Assembly (NCBI GenBank): GCA_947304085.1
Contig: CAMZAC010000024.1
Location: 1 to 7,607 of the forward strand
From: an uncultured Alphaproteobacteria bacterium
GTDB lineage: Bacteria > Pseudomonadota > Alphaproteobacteria > Rs-D84
Reading direction: 5' to 3'
DNA length: 7,607 nucleotides
Below the pieces are notes generated by a model. That model did not search any database and had not been told where the DNA came from. It worked only from the letters and a program-made list of their open reading frames with translations. Made by a program: the position numbers and the translations under genes. Positions 1-6,776 of the stretch are shown in pieces. How positions within the stretch are numbered: position 1 is the first letter of the stretch; each line of letters begins with the position of its first letter.

Positions 1-76
1 CCATCCAAAAAGCAAAGCACCACAACGTGTTCGCATCGAATCGTATTTTGAACGGTTGTTTGCACATGCAATATAA
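1..76 (+). CDS. C-terminal end of an unidentified protein (partial)
   Basis: The frame starting at base 2 stays open for 24 residues and stops with TAA at 74-76. The residues include the stretch APQRVRIESYFERLF, whose Arg/Glu/aromatic composition looks like the helical tail of a real protein. The gene begins outside the window and would converge on eno, leaving 94 bases between the two stops. I do not recognise the family. A second plus-strand frame (from base 3) is also open to about base 101, so the choice rests on composition alone. Bases 77-170 hold no gene and no convincing terminator that I can see. Confidence 0.4.
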   Translation, partial: HPKSKAPQRVRIESYFERLFAHAI

Positions 77-170
77 ACGGGGGCTAATAATATACATATA
101 AAAATCAATATGACCGCTATGTATTTTATCAATGCTAAAATGTTTATAATATGCAACATCTTATAATCTA

Positions 171-1433
171 CTATATACCATATTTTGCATCTGTTTCCAG
201 TTCTTCTTCTATACGAATCAGTTGGTTGTATTTTGCCATACGATCTGTACGTGACATAGAACCTGTTTTAATTTGACCTGCATTTGTTGCAACTGCTAAA
301 TCCGCAATGGTTGTGTCTTCTGTTTCTCCACTGCGATGAGAAATCACAACACCGTAGTTTGCATCTTGTGCCATTTTTATTGCACGCAAAGTCTCGGTCA
401 AAGAACCAATTTGGTTTACTTTGATAAGTATCGCATTTGCCACGCCGTTGTCAATACCCTTTTTCAGACGAATCGGATTTGTGACGAATAAATCATCGCC
501 AACTAATTGACATTTGTTTCCGATTTTCTCGGTCAATTTTTTCCAACCGTCCCAATCTTCTTCTGCTATACCGTCTTCGATAGAAATAACAGGGTATTCA
601 GTAATTAATTTTTCATAGAAAGCAATCATTTCATCGGATGTGTTATCTTTGCCTTCAAAATGGTAAACACCGTTGTCAAAAAATTCGGATGATGCGACAT
701 CCAAACCAATGGATACTTGTTCGCCTGGTTTATAACCAGCAGCACGAATCGCTGCAACAATTGTATCTAATGCTTCGTGACACGTGTTAAAGTTTGGGGC
801 AAAACCACCTTCATCACCAACATTTGTGCTGTGTTTAGATTTTTTCAAAATGGATTTTAAATTGTGAAATATTTCAGAACCCATACGAATCGCTTCTACT
901 TCATTTTTTGCACCGTTTGGTATAATCATAAATTCTTGGGCGTCCAGACCGTTATCTGCGTGTGCGCCACCATTTATAATATTCATCATTGGGCGAGGTA
1001 AAACACAAGGATTTGGATTTCCAAAAATGTTTGCAATGTGTTTATATAGTGGGATATGTTTTGCGTTTGCGATAGCGTGCGCAACAGCCAATGATACAGA
1101 TAATATTGCGTTTGCACCCAATTTATCTTTGTTTGGTGTGCCGTCCAAAGCCAGCATTTTTTCATCAATTTCAGTTTGATTTTCTGCATTCATGCCAACA
1201 AGGGCGGGCGCAAGAATTTCGTTTACATTTTTAACAGCTTTTAATACACCTTTGCCCATATATGTGTTTCCACCATCGCGTAATTCTAGGGCTTCAAAAG
1301 AGCCAGTTGATGCACCAGATGGAACAGATGCGCGACCAAAGGCACCGCCTGATAAAGTAATATCGCATTCTATTGTTGGATTTCCGCGACTATCCATAAT
1401 TTGACGCGCATGTACAGTGTCAATAGCAAACAT
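171..1433 (-). CDS. eno: Enolase (phosphopyruvate hydratase)
   Basis: This enzyme interconverts 2-phosphoglycerate and phosphoenolpyruvate in cytosolic glycolysis and gluconeogenesis. The 420 residues are close to the usual length, and the catalytic set is complete by motif: DSRGNPT at 14-20, the mobile SVPSGASTG loop at 36-44 with metal-binding Ser42, His158, Glu167 in AQEF, Glu208 in GDEGGFAP, metal ligands Asp245 (GLDVASSE), Glu286 (SIEDG) and Asp313 (GDDL), Lys338 (IKVNQIG), His366 ([10 protein letters not shown]) and Lys389 ([11 protein letters not shown]). The ATG at 1433 is preceded by AAGGAGAA seven bases upstream, which fixes the start. It lies 40 nt downstream of lptB on the same strand. 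No separate promoter was evident in that gap, so co-transcription with lptCB is likely. I see no clear terminator after its TAG. Confidence 0.98.
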   Translation of the reverse strand: MFAIDTVHARQIMDSRGNPTIECDITLSGGAFGRASVPSGASTGSFEALELRDGGNTYMGKGVLKAVKNVNEILAPALVGMNAENQTEIDEKMLALDGTPNKDKLGANAILSVSLAVAHAIANAKHIPLYKHIANIFGNPNPCVLPRPMMNIINGGAHADNGLDAQEFMIIPNGAKNEVEAIRMGSEIFHNLKSILKKSKHSTNVGDEGGFAPNFNTCHEALDTIVAAIRAAGYKPGEQVSIGLDVASSEFFDNGVYHFEGKDNTSDEMIAFYEKLITEYPVISIEDGIAEEDWDGWKKLTEKIGNKCQLVGDDLFVTNPIRLKKGIDNGVANAILIKVNQIGSLTETLRAIKMAQDANYGVVISHRSGETEDTTIADLAVATNAGQIKTGSMSRTDRMAKYNQLIRIEEELETDAKYGI

Positions 1434-1440
1434 TTAATAG

Positions 1441-1448
1441 TTCTCCTT
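1441..1448 (-). promoter_or_regulatory. Consensus Shine-Dalgarno of eno
   Basis: Read on the minus strand, AAGGAGAA sits seven bases before the eno ATG. It is the strongest ribosome-binding site in the window, which fits a highly expressed glycolytic enzyme whose translation is independent of the lptB stop upstream. Confidence 0.85.
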
Positions 1449-1473
1449 TTTTATTTGTTTGATTAAGTTGTTT

Positions 1474-2205
1474 TTACATAGTGAAATTTTCGCCAAGATA
1501 AACTTTTTTTACCATTTCGTCTTTGACAATTTCATCGGTTGTTCCGTGTTTCAGTATTTGACCATCGTGTAAAACATAACTTCTGTCTGTAATGCCTAAT
1601 GTTTCACGAACGTTATGGTCTGTGATAATTACACCAAGCCCCCTGTGTTTTAATTGGGATACTAATTCACGAATTTCATTTACAGCAATAGGATCTATAC
1701 CCGCAAAAGGTTCGTCTAATAATATAAATTTTGGGTCATTTGCCAAAGCGCGTGCAATTTCAACACGACGGCGTTCGCCACCAGATAAGGCTGTTGCGGG
1801 GCTTTTGCGTAAAAAAGTAATGGCAAATTCGTCTAATAATGCATCAAGTTTTTCTTGTCTTTTAGCATGATTTGGTTCCACCACTTCCAGTATAGCCATA
1901 ATATTATCTTCTACGGATAATCCACGAAAAACGCTGTTTTCTTGAGGTAAATAACCAATGTGTAAACGTGAACGTTGATAAAAAGGCAAATGTGTTATGT
2001 CTTGTGAATTTAAAAAAATTTGCCCGCTGGTTGCAGCTAGTTGTCCAGTTATACAATAAAAAGCGGTTGTTTTGCCGGCACCGTTTGGACCCAGAAGACC
2101 GACCGATTCGCCTTGGTTTGCGATCATAGATATATCCCGCAAAACAACGCGCTTGCCATAATGCTTTGAAAGATGTTCAACTTTTAACACAGATTTTTTT
2201 ATCAT
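1474..2205 (-). CDS. lptB: LPS export ABC transporter ATP-binding protein LptB
   Basis: This is the cytoplasmic ATPase that, as a dimer with LptF and LptG, extracts lipopolysaccharide from the inner membrane and feeds it to the LptC-LptA-LptD bridge. The 243 residues match the family length. Visible ABC motifs are Walker A GPNGAGKT (39-46), Q-loop Gln88 in YLPQENSVFRGLSVEDN, the signature LSGGE (140-144) followed by RRRVEIARAL, Walker B FILLDEP (160-166) with catalytic Glu165, and H-loop His197 in ITDHN. The SVFRGLSVEDN segment and the FAGIDPIAV stretch after Walker B are typical of LptB rather than of amino-acid importers. Its ATG overlaps the lptC stop as ATGA, and GGTGA lies seven bases upstream, so the two are probably translationally coupled. 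Confidence 0.97.
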   Translation of the reverse strand: MIKKSVLKVEHLSKHYGKRVVLRDISMIANQGESVGLLGPNGAGKTTAFYCITGQLAATSGQIFLNSQDITHLPFYQRSRLHIGYLPQENSVFRGLSVEDNIMAILEVVEPNHAKRQEKLDALLDEFAITFLRKSPATALSGGERRRVEIARALANDPKFILLDEPFAGIDPIAVNEIRELVSQLKHRGLGVIITDHNVRETLGITDRSYVLHDGQILKHGTTDEIVKDEMVKKVYLGENFTM

Positions 2206-2681
2206 AGTTTTATCACCATTTCATCTGTTCGTATTTTATCACCATTACTGGAATTAACACGGACATTTCCTGTTAGTTTTAATATTTTTTCTTTGTGATT
2301 AAACTGACCACGGCTTGCAGATATTTCATCTTTGATTTTGCCGTTTGTGGTATTGCGAACAATTGTTCCGGACGGTTTTATCAAAAAAACGATATCTGGT
2401 TTATCATATTCTTGATTGCCAGATACAGCGTTTATCTTAAATGGGTTGTTGTCCCGGTCGGTTCCTACGAATGTTGCGTTTGTCATTTTAAATTGATTAT
2501 GGACAACATCTTTCATGTTTATTGCTGTAATAGGTGTCCATAAAATTTGCTTTGTGAATAGTGATGCGGCGACCAATACTGCAACCATAACCAAGCCCCA
2601 GCCTGTAAAGAAAAATTGCCATAAACGGGTTAATCGCTTGTGTTTTGATATAATTATAAAATTGCGTTGATTTTGTTTCAC
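2202..2681 (-). CDS. lptC: LPS export periplasmic protein LptC, C-terminally short
   Basis: LptC is the bitopic inner-membrane protein that receives LPS from LptBFG and hands it to LptA. The 159 residues show a basic N-terminus (KHKRLTR), one membrane segment at about 24-42 and a periplasmic beta-strand domain. The hallmark FVGTDRDNNPFKINA lies at 71-85, followed by a strand-rich stretch and LKLTGNVRVNSSNGDKIRTDE (135 to 154). The protein ends at Leu159, right after that strand, whereas LptC proteins usually run a few tens of residues further. The start is GTG at 2681. The only SD-like element, GAGG, lies just two bases before it, and an upstream in-frame TAA at 2691-2693 leaves no other standard start that keeps the membrane segment. 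lptA is not next to it, although lptC-lptA-lptB is the common order. An LptA identity is less likely because of the uncleaved membrane anchor. Confidence 0.85.
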   Translation of the reverse strand: MKQNQRNFIIISKHKRLTRLWQFFFTGWGLVMVAVLVAASLFTKQILWTPITAINMKDVVHNQFKMTNATFVGTDRDNNPFKINAVSGNQEYDKPDIVFLIKPSGTIVRNTTNGKIKDEISASRGQFNHKEKILKLTGNVRVNSSNGDKIRTDEMVIKL

Positions 2682-2724
2682 AACCTCAGTTTAATATTTT
2701 GTAAATAAAAATGCAATTTTTATA

Positions 2725-2753
2725 TTTATATAATATTTTTTTTATGATATAAT
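2725..2753 (+). promoter_or_regulatory. Extended -10 promoter of the secreted-protein gene
   Basis: TATAAT at 2748-2753 is preceded by TG with one base between (2745-2746), giving a consensus extended -10. A 4/6 match to the -35 box, TTTATA at 2725-2730, lies 17 bases upstream. Transcription should begin near 2760, only about eight bases before the ATG at 2768. The surrounding 86-bp gap with divergent lptC is almost entirely A and T. I could not identify a comparably good promoter facing lptC. Confidence 0.65.
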
Positions 2754-2767
2754 GCATCCAAGAGAGA

Positions 2768-3580
2768 ATGAAAAAACTGTTCTGTATCTTTACTGTCGCT
2801 TTGATTTTGTCACCATATGGTTCGTTTGGTGCGGTTAGTGCAACCAGTAAATCTTATGCTGTAAAGAAAGCAGCTCCTGTCACAACGCAAAGTTCCGGTG
2901 GGCTTTCTGGCGGGTTGGCATCTGCTACCAGTTTATTGCCAACGGTTATCAATTTTGTTCAGGGTGTTCAACAACTAAAAAAAGCACAACAACAATTGAC
3001 CGCTGATTGTGCACCTTCGGTCACAGATATAAATACTGTGAACGACATGGTAAAAGAGTGGGCAAAAATTGGTGATACGGCCGCAAAGGATAGTTATAGT
3101 AACCTAGGACGGCGCTTGAATAAAAATGAAACTTATAAAAATTGTATGGAAGGGCAAGACGACGAAGGTTGTTATGATGTTTTTGATTCAAATAGTGATA
3201 AAGGCTACATCTGGTATGGGTTTCCAAAAGCCAGTAAAGATAAATTGGATAACAAAAAAGATGTTTCCAATATATATGTAGTTTTTGAAAAAATTCCGTT
3301 TGGACCAGAAGATTATACGAAAAATGAATTTTCAAAGATTAAAAGTTTGATGGAAAAAACCGAAAGATGTGCACCAGATACACTTAGTAGGAAAAAACGT
3401 GAACTGTGGGGGAATTTCCTGATTGGAACAATAAGCAAAGTTGGCGATGCAACTGGAACAGCAGGTGTTTCGGATGTTATGGGGTTGGCACAGACGCTGG
3501 GAGCAAGCAGTGGAACAAGTGGTGTTTCTTCTATTTTGTCGACGTTTGGTAATCAGGCATTAAAATCTTTTGATAAGTGA
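2768..3580 (+). CDS. Secreted protein of unknown function with four cysteines
   Basis: I do not recognise this 270-residue protein. It begins with a Sec signal peptide: MKK, a hydrophobic core at about 4-16, and likely cleavage after Gly21 or Ala25. There is no lipobox. The mature part has a Ser/Gly-rich hydrophobic stretch (SSGGLSGGLASATSLLP, 42-58), a helix ending near Asp80, then four cysteines (81, 126, 135, 201) that could form two disulfides. Cys81 and Cys201 sit in similar DCAPS and RCAPD contexts. The middle is rich in Lys, Asp and Tyr. The last 45 residues (225-260) are again Gly/Ser/Ala/Val-rich, echoing residues 42-58, so two low-complexity hydrophobic arms flank a charged core. 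It is divergent from lptC and probably monocistronic. The ATG has only AGAGAGA upstream, a weak ribosome site in a very short leader. It probably acts in the periplasm or at the surface. Confidence 0.85.
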   Translation: MKKLFCIFTVALILSPYGSFGAVSATSKSYAVKKAAPVTTQSSGGLSGGLASATSLLPTVINFVQGVQQLKKAQQQLTADCAPSVTDINTVNDMVKEWAKIGDTAAKDSYSNLGRRLNKNETYKNCMEGQDDEGCYDVFDSNSDKGYIWYGFPKASKDKLDNKKDVSNIYVVFEKIPFGPEDYTKNEFSKIKSLMEKTERCAPDTLSRKKRELWGNFLIGTISKVGDATGTAGVSDVMGLAQTLGASSGTSGVSSILSTFGNQALKSFDK

Positions 3581-3605
3581 TTTCATTGTTTTTATAACAA
3601 AGTGT

Positions 3606-3635
3606 AAAAACATACGATAAATGGTGTGTTTTTTT
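3606..3635 (+). terminator. Weak intrinsic terminator after the secreted-protein gene
   Basis: CATAC (3611-3615) pairs with GTGTG (3624-3628) with one G-U pair, across the loop GATAAATG. The stem can be lengthened by AAAAA (3606-3610) against the seven-T run at 3629-3635. The GC content is low, so termination may be partial. It ends just before the -35 box of the next gene. Confidence 0.45.
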
Positions 3636-3636
3636 C

Positions 3637-3665
3637 TTTACTAAAATATTAAAAATATGTATACT
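3637..3665 (+). promoter_or_regulatory. Promoter of the OmpA-family lipoprotein gene
   Basis: TTTACT (3637-3642) and TATACT (3660-3665) are separated by 17 bases, matching 4/6 and 5/6 positions of the housekeeping sigma consensus. The predicted start near 3672 gives a leader of about 29 bases that contains the ribosome-binding site. Confidence 0.5.
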
Positions 3666-3686
3666 CTGTATATAAGTTGAAAAAGG

Positions 3687-3693
3687 AAAGGGA
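3687..3693 (+). promoter_or_regulatory. Ribosome-binding site that sets the start at 3701
   Basis: AAAGGGA lies seven bases before the ATG at 3701. An in-frame TTG at 3677 would put this site inside the coding region and add eight charged residues before the signal peptide, so the ATG is preferred. Confidence 0.75.
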
Positions 3694-3700
3694 TTTTGTC

Positions 3701-5077
3701 ATGAAAAACAAGGCTTCTGTGTCGATTTTGGCGTTGATAGCAACAGCCGTGTTGGCTGGTTGTGCTGGAACTACTGAAGAAACGGTTGAATATGATACAC
3801 CAACGGTTGATTATGTTGAGCGTTTGAATGTAAACGATGCTCCGCATCAAGATTCTTTTCTTAATCAGTTGGCTATGAATTATCGTTCTTATGCGATTTA
3901 TAATGCACGGACAAGTGGATATCCGATGATTGGTGAATTGTTTGCGCAAAAGGCGGTAAGTGCTTTTTCCGGAGAAACACCTTTTCCAGAAACCTTGGAT
4001 AATTGGGACATTGATAATGACAATGAAAGATTTGAATTTTATACAGCTTATAACGATTTGATAGGTGAGATAAAAAAAGATGCGGTTGACTCTCAGCCAC
4101 AGTTGATAGCGGAAGCACAAGCAAAGTTTGATTGTTGGTTGTCTGCTGCAGCCAGTGGGCAGGATGCAACTGCGCGAGAATGTAAACAGAGATTTTTGTC
4201 GTCTTTGCAAGCTGTCAGAGATTGTAGAGATGGCAAGGTTGTTGGTGCTACGCATGTTGAATCAGAAACAATTGTTAGTGGTGGTGCTGACGAAGAACAA
4301 TATTATCCTGAAACGCGTCGTTTGAATGCTATGTCTGGCGCTTCACGGACACGTGATGGTGTTATTATTGTGAACAATGTTAATATACCGTCTAATTTGA
4401 TTAATCCTGTTGCCGTGCCACAACAATCGCAACAGCCAATTGTGTTTAATCAAAATATTTATGGCAACGAAGAAAATGTAGCTGATGAAGCAGAAAATGG
4501 TAATTATGTGTCTCGTGATGAGTTTATTGACATGATGGTGGCCATGCGGGCTGAATTGGCAGCAATAAATAAACGTTTAGATGATATGGGTAATGGTTCT
4601 GAAAAAACTGTTATCAAGGTGCAGCAGATTCCTTTGGAACCAAAACAGCATGTCATGGAAGAGATATTTGAAATCAGGTTTGATTTTGACAAGGCTACAA
4701 TTAAGCCTGAATATGAAGATTTAATCAGAAAGTTGGCTACAACAACCCAAGAAAATAAAAATGTAAAGGTATCTGTGGTGGGACATACTGATACTGCTGG
4801 CTCTAGTGATTATAACTATGCTTTGGGTGGACGTAGGGCAGAGGCTGTGCAAAAAATGTTGATAGAATATGGTATTCCTTCGTCTCAGATTATTGCGGTT
4901 TCTTCGGGGGAAGAGGACTTAAAAGTCCAGACCCCGAATAATACACCAAACGCCGCGAATCGTCGTGTGCGTGTTGTAAAAGAAGTTCATTATACAGAGC
5001 CAGCAAAGGCTGCACCAATCGTTGTTGAAGAATATACTGAAACGGACGATTGTGCGGATTGTGAAGAAAATTTATAA
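3701..5077 (+). CDS. OmpA-family peptidoglycan-associated lipoprotein
   Basis: This 458-residue outer-membrane lipoprotein should anchor the membrane to peptidoglycan. The signal peptide ends in the lipobox LAGC with Cys21 as the lipidated residue. Residues 40-175 form a mostly helical domain with an FDCW segment (143-146) and further cysteines at 161 and 175. A similar domain occurs in alphaproteobacterial OmpA-like lipoproteins (from memory). An Asn/Gln-rich linker follows (about 220-260), then a probable coiled coil (272-296, DEFIDMMVAMRAELAAINKRL). The OmpA C-terminal domain covers 322-426: EIRFDFDKATIKPE, then GHTDTAGSSDYN and LGGRRAEAV. Asp364 and Arg379 are spaced as the diaminopimelate-binding pair of OmpA. 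A 30-residue acidic tail ends in a CADC motif. There is no beta-barrel, so it is closer to Pal than to classical OmpA. It is far longer than Pal, and no tol genes are adjacent. No terminator separates it from the next small gene. Confidence 0.92.
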   Translation: MKNKASVSILALIATAVLAGCAGTTEETVEYDTPTVDYVERLNVNDAPHQDSFLNQLAMNYRSYAIYNARTSGYPMIGELFAQKAVSAFSGETPFPETLDNWDIDNDNERFEFYTAYNDLIGEIKKDAVDSQPQLIAEAQAKFDCWLSAAASGQDATARECKQRFLSSLQAVRDCRDGKVVGATHVESETIVSGGADEEQYYPETRRLNAMSGASRTRDGVIIVNNVNIPSNLINPVAVPQQSQQPIVFNQNIYGNEENVADEAENGNYVSRDEFIDMMVAMRAELAAINKRLDDMGNGSEKTVIKVQQIPLEPKQHVMEEIFEIRFDFDKATIKPEYEDLIRKLATTTQENKNVKVSVVGHTDTAGSSDYNYALGGRRAEAVQKMLIEYGIPSSQIIAVSSGEEDLKVQTPNNTPNAANRRVRVVKEVHYTEPAKAAPIVVEEYTETDDCADCEENL

Positions 5078-5093
5078 AAAGATAAAATTTCTC

Positions 5094-5121
5094 TTGACAA
5101 AAACCTTGTTTGGTATATTCT
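5094..5121 (+). promoter_or_regulatory. Promoter of the 54-residue protein gene
   Basis: A perfect -35 box TTGACA (5094-5099) begins 17 bases after the lipoprotein stop. The -10 is TATTCT (5116-5121, 16-base spacer). The overlapping TATATT (5114-5119) matches better but leaves only a 14-base spacer. The predicted start near 5127 gives a leader of about 29 bases. Confidence 0.6.
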
Positions 5122-5155
5122 GTGTGGTGAGAGATAGCATTTAAAAGGTGATACG

Positions 5156-5320
5156 ATGGCTAAGAAAGATTCTTTTCAGAAAGCAAATGCCGAATTAGTT
5201 TCGGCTGGTAAAGCGGCTCATTTTACAAATGCAATGAAAAAATGTAATCTTGCCGCAGAGTTCGCAAAGCGCGGAATAGATATTTCTGTAATAGATAATA
5301 TAGACGCGGGGCGAAAATAG
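5156..5320 (+). CDS. Small protein of unknown function, 54 residues
   Basis: The ATG at 5156 is preceded by AAGGTGA four bases upstream, and the frame closes with TAG at 5318-5320. The product begins MAKKDSFQKANAELVSAG, contains a single cysteine (in MKKCNLAAEFAKRG) and ends in DNIDAGRK. It is basic, soluble and probably helical, with no signal peptide or membrane segment. I do not recognise it. It is flanked by its own TTGACA promoter and a GC-stem terminator, so it appears to be an independent short transcript between the lipoprotein gene and rho. That arrangement, rather than homology, is the argument that it is real. The name ribosomal-protein-like would be unsupported. The alternative is a non-coding RNA with a fortuitous frame. 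Confidence 0.72.
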   Translation: MAKKDSFQKANAELVSAGKAAHFTNAMKKCNLAAEFAKRGIDISVIDNIDAGRK

Positions 5321-5327
5321 GAATATG

Positions 5328-5353
5328 GTGGCCGTTTTTGGCCACTTTTCTTT
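5328..5353 (+). terminator. Intrinsic terminator between the small gene and rho
   Basis: GTGGCC (5328-5333) and GGCCAC (5340-5345) form a perfect six-pair stem around the loop GTTTTT, followed by TTTTCTTT. It ends seven bases before the rho -35 box and so isolates rho from upstream transcription. Confidence 0.85.
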
Positions 5354-5359
5354 GAAAAC

Positions 5360-5388
5360 TTGACTTTCGTGCCGTTTTAGGCTATAAT
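5360..5388 (+). promoter_or_regulatory. Near-consensus promoter of rho
   Basis: TTGACT (5360-5365) and TATAAT (5383-5388) are 17 bases apart, matching 5/6 and 6/6 of the consensus. Transcription should start near 5395, leaving a leader of about 48 bases. That is too short for the long attenuating leader (rhoL region) known upstream of rho in enterobacteria. Confidence 0.85.
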
Positions 5389-5429
5389 AATCAGCAATGT
5401 AGCATCAGAATTCTCTGGTTGCACTTTCC

Positions 5430-5435
5430 AAAAGG
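5430..5435 (+). promoter_or_regulatory. Ribosome-binding site setting the rho start
   Basis: AAAAGG is followed by seven T bases and then the ATG at 5443. An in-frame TTG at 5419 lies upstream of this site and would add eight residues absent from the usual Rho N-terminus, so 5443 is chosen. Confidence 0.7.
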
Positions 5436-5442
5436 TTTTTTT

Positions 5443-6711
5443 ATGCATGTTAATGAGTTAAAAACAAAGTCACCTCAACAATTGTTGAAGATGGCAGAAG
5501 ATATGGGAATTGAAAACCCTTCGCAATTAAATGTTCAGCAATTACGTTTTGCTGTTATGCGTGTATATGCAGCTGATAAATCTATCACTTTGATTGGTGA
5601 TGGCGTATTAGAACGTATGCAAGATGGTTTTGGCTTTTTGCGGGCTCCAGAAAGTAATTATCTGGCTGGACCGGATGATTTATATGTTTCGCCAAATTTA
5701 ATTAAGAAATATGGGTTAAAGACTGGTGATTATATTGAAGGGCAAATTCAGGCACCGCAAAACGAATCGGAACGTTATTTTGCTTTGGAAACAATTGAAC
5801 GCGTTAATGGTGGTGATCCTGAAAATCTGCGTCACCGTATTTCTTTTGATGATATGACACCGCTATATCCAGATGAACAACTTAAAATGGAAGTTGTTGA
5901 TGATACAGACAAAGGTCGCAATTTGTCTGCCCGTGTTATCGATTTAATTTCGCCAACTGGTAAAGGGCAACGTTCATTGATTGTTGCACCACCAAGAACC
6001 GGTAAAACGGTTATGTTGCAGAATATCGCACATTCTATCGCAACAAATTATCCAGATGTTAAGTTGATAGTGTTGTTAATTGATGAACGTCCAGAAGAAG
6101 TGACTGATATGCAACGCAGTGTTCGCGGTGAAGTTATATCATCTACATTTGATGAACCTGCAACCCGTCATATTCAAGTGGCCGAAATGGTTATCGAAAA
6201 GGCAAAACGTTTGGTTGAAGCAGGTCAAGATGTTGTGATATTGCTTGATTCTATTACAAGATTAGGGCGTGCATATAATACGGTTGTTCCATCCAGTGGT
6301 AAAGTTCTAACCGGTGGTGTTGATGCGTATGCTTTGCAACGTCCAAAGCGTTTCTTTGGTGCTGCTCGTAATATCGAAGGCGGTGGTTCTTTGACAATAA
6401 TCGCTACTGCGTTGATTGATACAGGTTCCAAAATGGATGAAGTTGTTTTTGAAGAATTTAAGGGAACAGGAAATAGCGAAATTATTTTGGACAGGAAACT
6501 GTCTGATAAACGAGTGTATCCTGCAATTGATATTACAAAATCGGGAACCAGAAAAGAAGATTTGTTAGTGTCAAAAGATACTTTATCAAAAATGTATGTT
6601 TTGCGTCGCATAATAAATCCAATGGGAACGTTAGAGGCGATGGAATTTTTGTTAGATAAATTGCGTCTAACAAAAACAAATGATGATTTCTTTTCTGCAA
6701 TGAATCAATAA
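5443..6711 (+). CDS. rho: Transcription termination factor Rho
   Basis: Rho is the hexameric RNA-dependent ATPase and 5'-to-3' RNA translocase that ends transcription of untranslated RNA in the cytoplasm. From the ATG, the 422 residues match the compact form of the family with no large insertion. Domains in order: the helical Rho_N domain (about 4-43), the cold-shock-like primary RNA site (about 50-118, with DGFGFLR and [12 protein letters not shown]), and the RecA-type motor. In the motor, Walker A is VAPPRTGKT (181-189), catalytic Glu215 sits in [12 protein letters not shown], Walker B is VILLDS (265-270), and the secondary RNA-binding Q-loop is [10 protein letters not shown] (283-292). [22 protein letters not shown] and the arginine-finger region around [16 protein letters not shown] follow. 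It appears monocistronic, with a strong promoter before it and a strong terminator after it. Confidence 0.98.
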   Translation: MHVNELKTKSPQQLLKMAEDMGIENPSQLNVQQLRFAVMRVYAADKSITLIGDGVLERMQDGFGFLRAPESNYLAGPDDLYVSPNLIKKYGLKTGDYIEGQIQAPQNESERYFALETIERVNGGDPENLRHRISFDDMTPLYPDEQLKMEVVDDTDKGRNLSARVIDLISPTGKGQRSLIVAPPRTGKTVMLQNIAHSIATNYPDVKLIVLLIDERPEEVTDMQRSVRGEVISSTFDEPATRHIQVAEMVIEKAKRLVEAGQDVVILLDSITRLGRAYNTVVPSSGKVLTGGVDAYALQRPKRFFGAARNIEGGGSLTIIATALIDTGSKMDEVVFEEFKGTGNSEIILDRKLSDKRVYPAIDITKSGTRKEDLLVSKDTLSKMYVLRRIINPMGTLEAMEFLLDKLRLTKTNDDFFSAMNQ

Positions 6712-6731
6712 AGATATTTCGGTTATAAAAT

Positions 6732-6765
6732 AAAAACTGTCGTTTTTAGGAACGGCGGTTTTTTT
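6732..6765 (+). terminator. Intrinsic terminator of rho
   Basis: CTGTCGTT (6737-6744) pairs with AACGGCGG (6751-6758), two G-U pairs included, around the loop TTTAGG. Seven T bases follow (6759-6765), and AAAAA at 6732-6736 can extend the stem. The U-tract ends three bases before the ribosome-binding site of the next gene. Confidence 0.85.
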
Positions 6766-6776
6766 ATGGAGAAAAT

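Noticed and set aside
61..159. An imperfect inverted repeat between 61-78 and 142-159 (GTTTATA and TGCA elements) and a five-pair ATGTT/AACAT hairpin after eno.
   Set aside because: The arms need gaps to align, are AT-rich, overlap the end of the partial gene and lack a T-tract, so neither a terminator nor an attachment site is supported.
3641..4255. A 204-codon open frame on the minus strand opposite the lipoprotein gene.
   Set aside because: It is antisense to a clearly coding gene with lipobox and FDCW domain. Its product is rich in Ile, Arg, Ser and Cys with no recognisable domain and looks like a mirror of AT-rich codons.
5419..5442. TTG at 5419 as the start of rho.
   Set aside because: It lies before the AAAAGG ribosome site and adds residues not seen at the Rho N-terminus. 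The ATG at 5443 is well placed.
5395..5442. A regulatory leader or attenuator for rho.
   Set aside because: The predicted leader is about 48 bases with no strong hairpin or leader peptide, so nothing supports attenuation.
6225..6611. A 128-codon minus-strand frame inside rho.
   Set aside because: It lies wholly opposite the conserved motor domain of Rho, whose sequence constraint explains the open frame.
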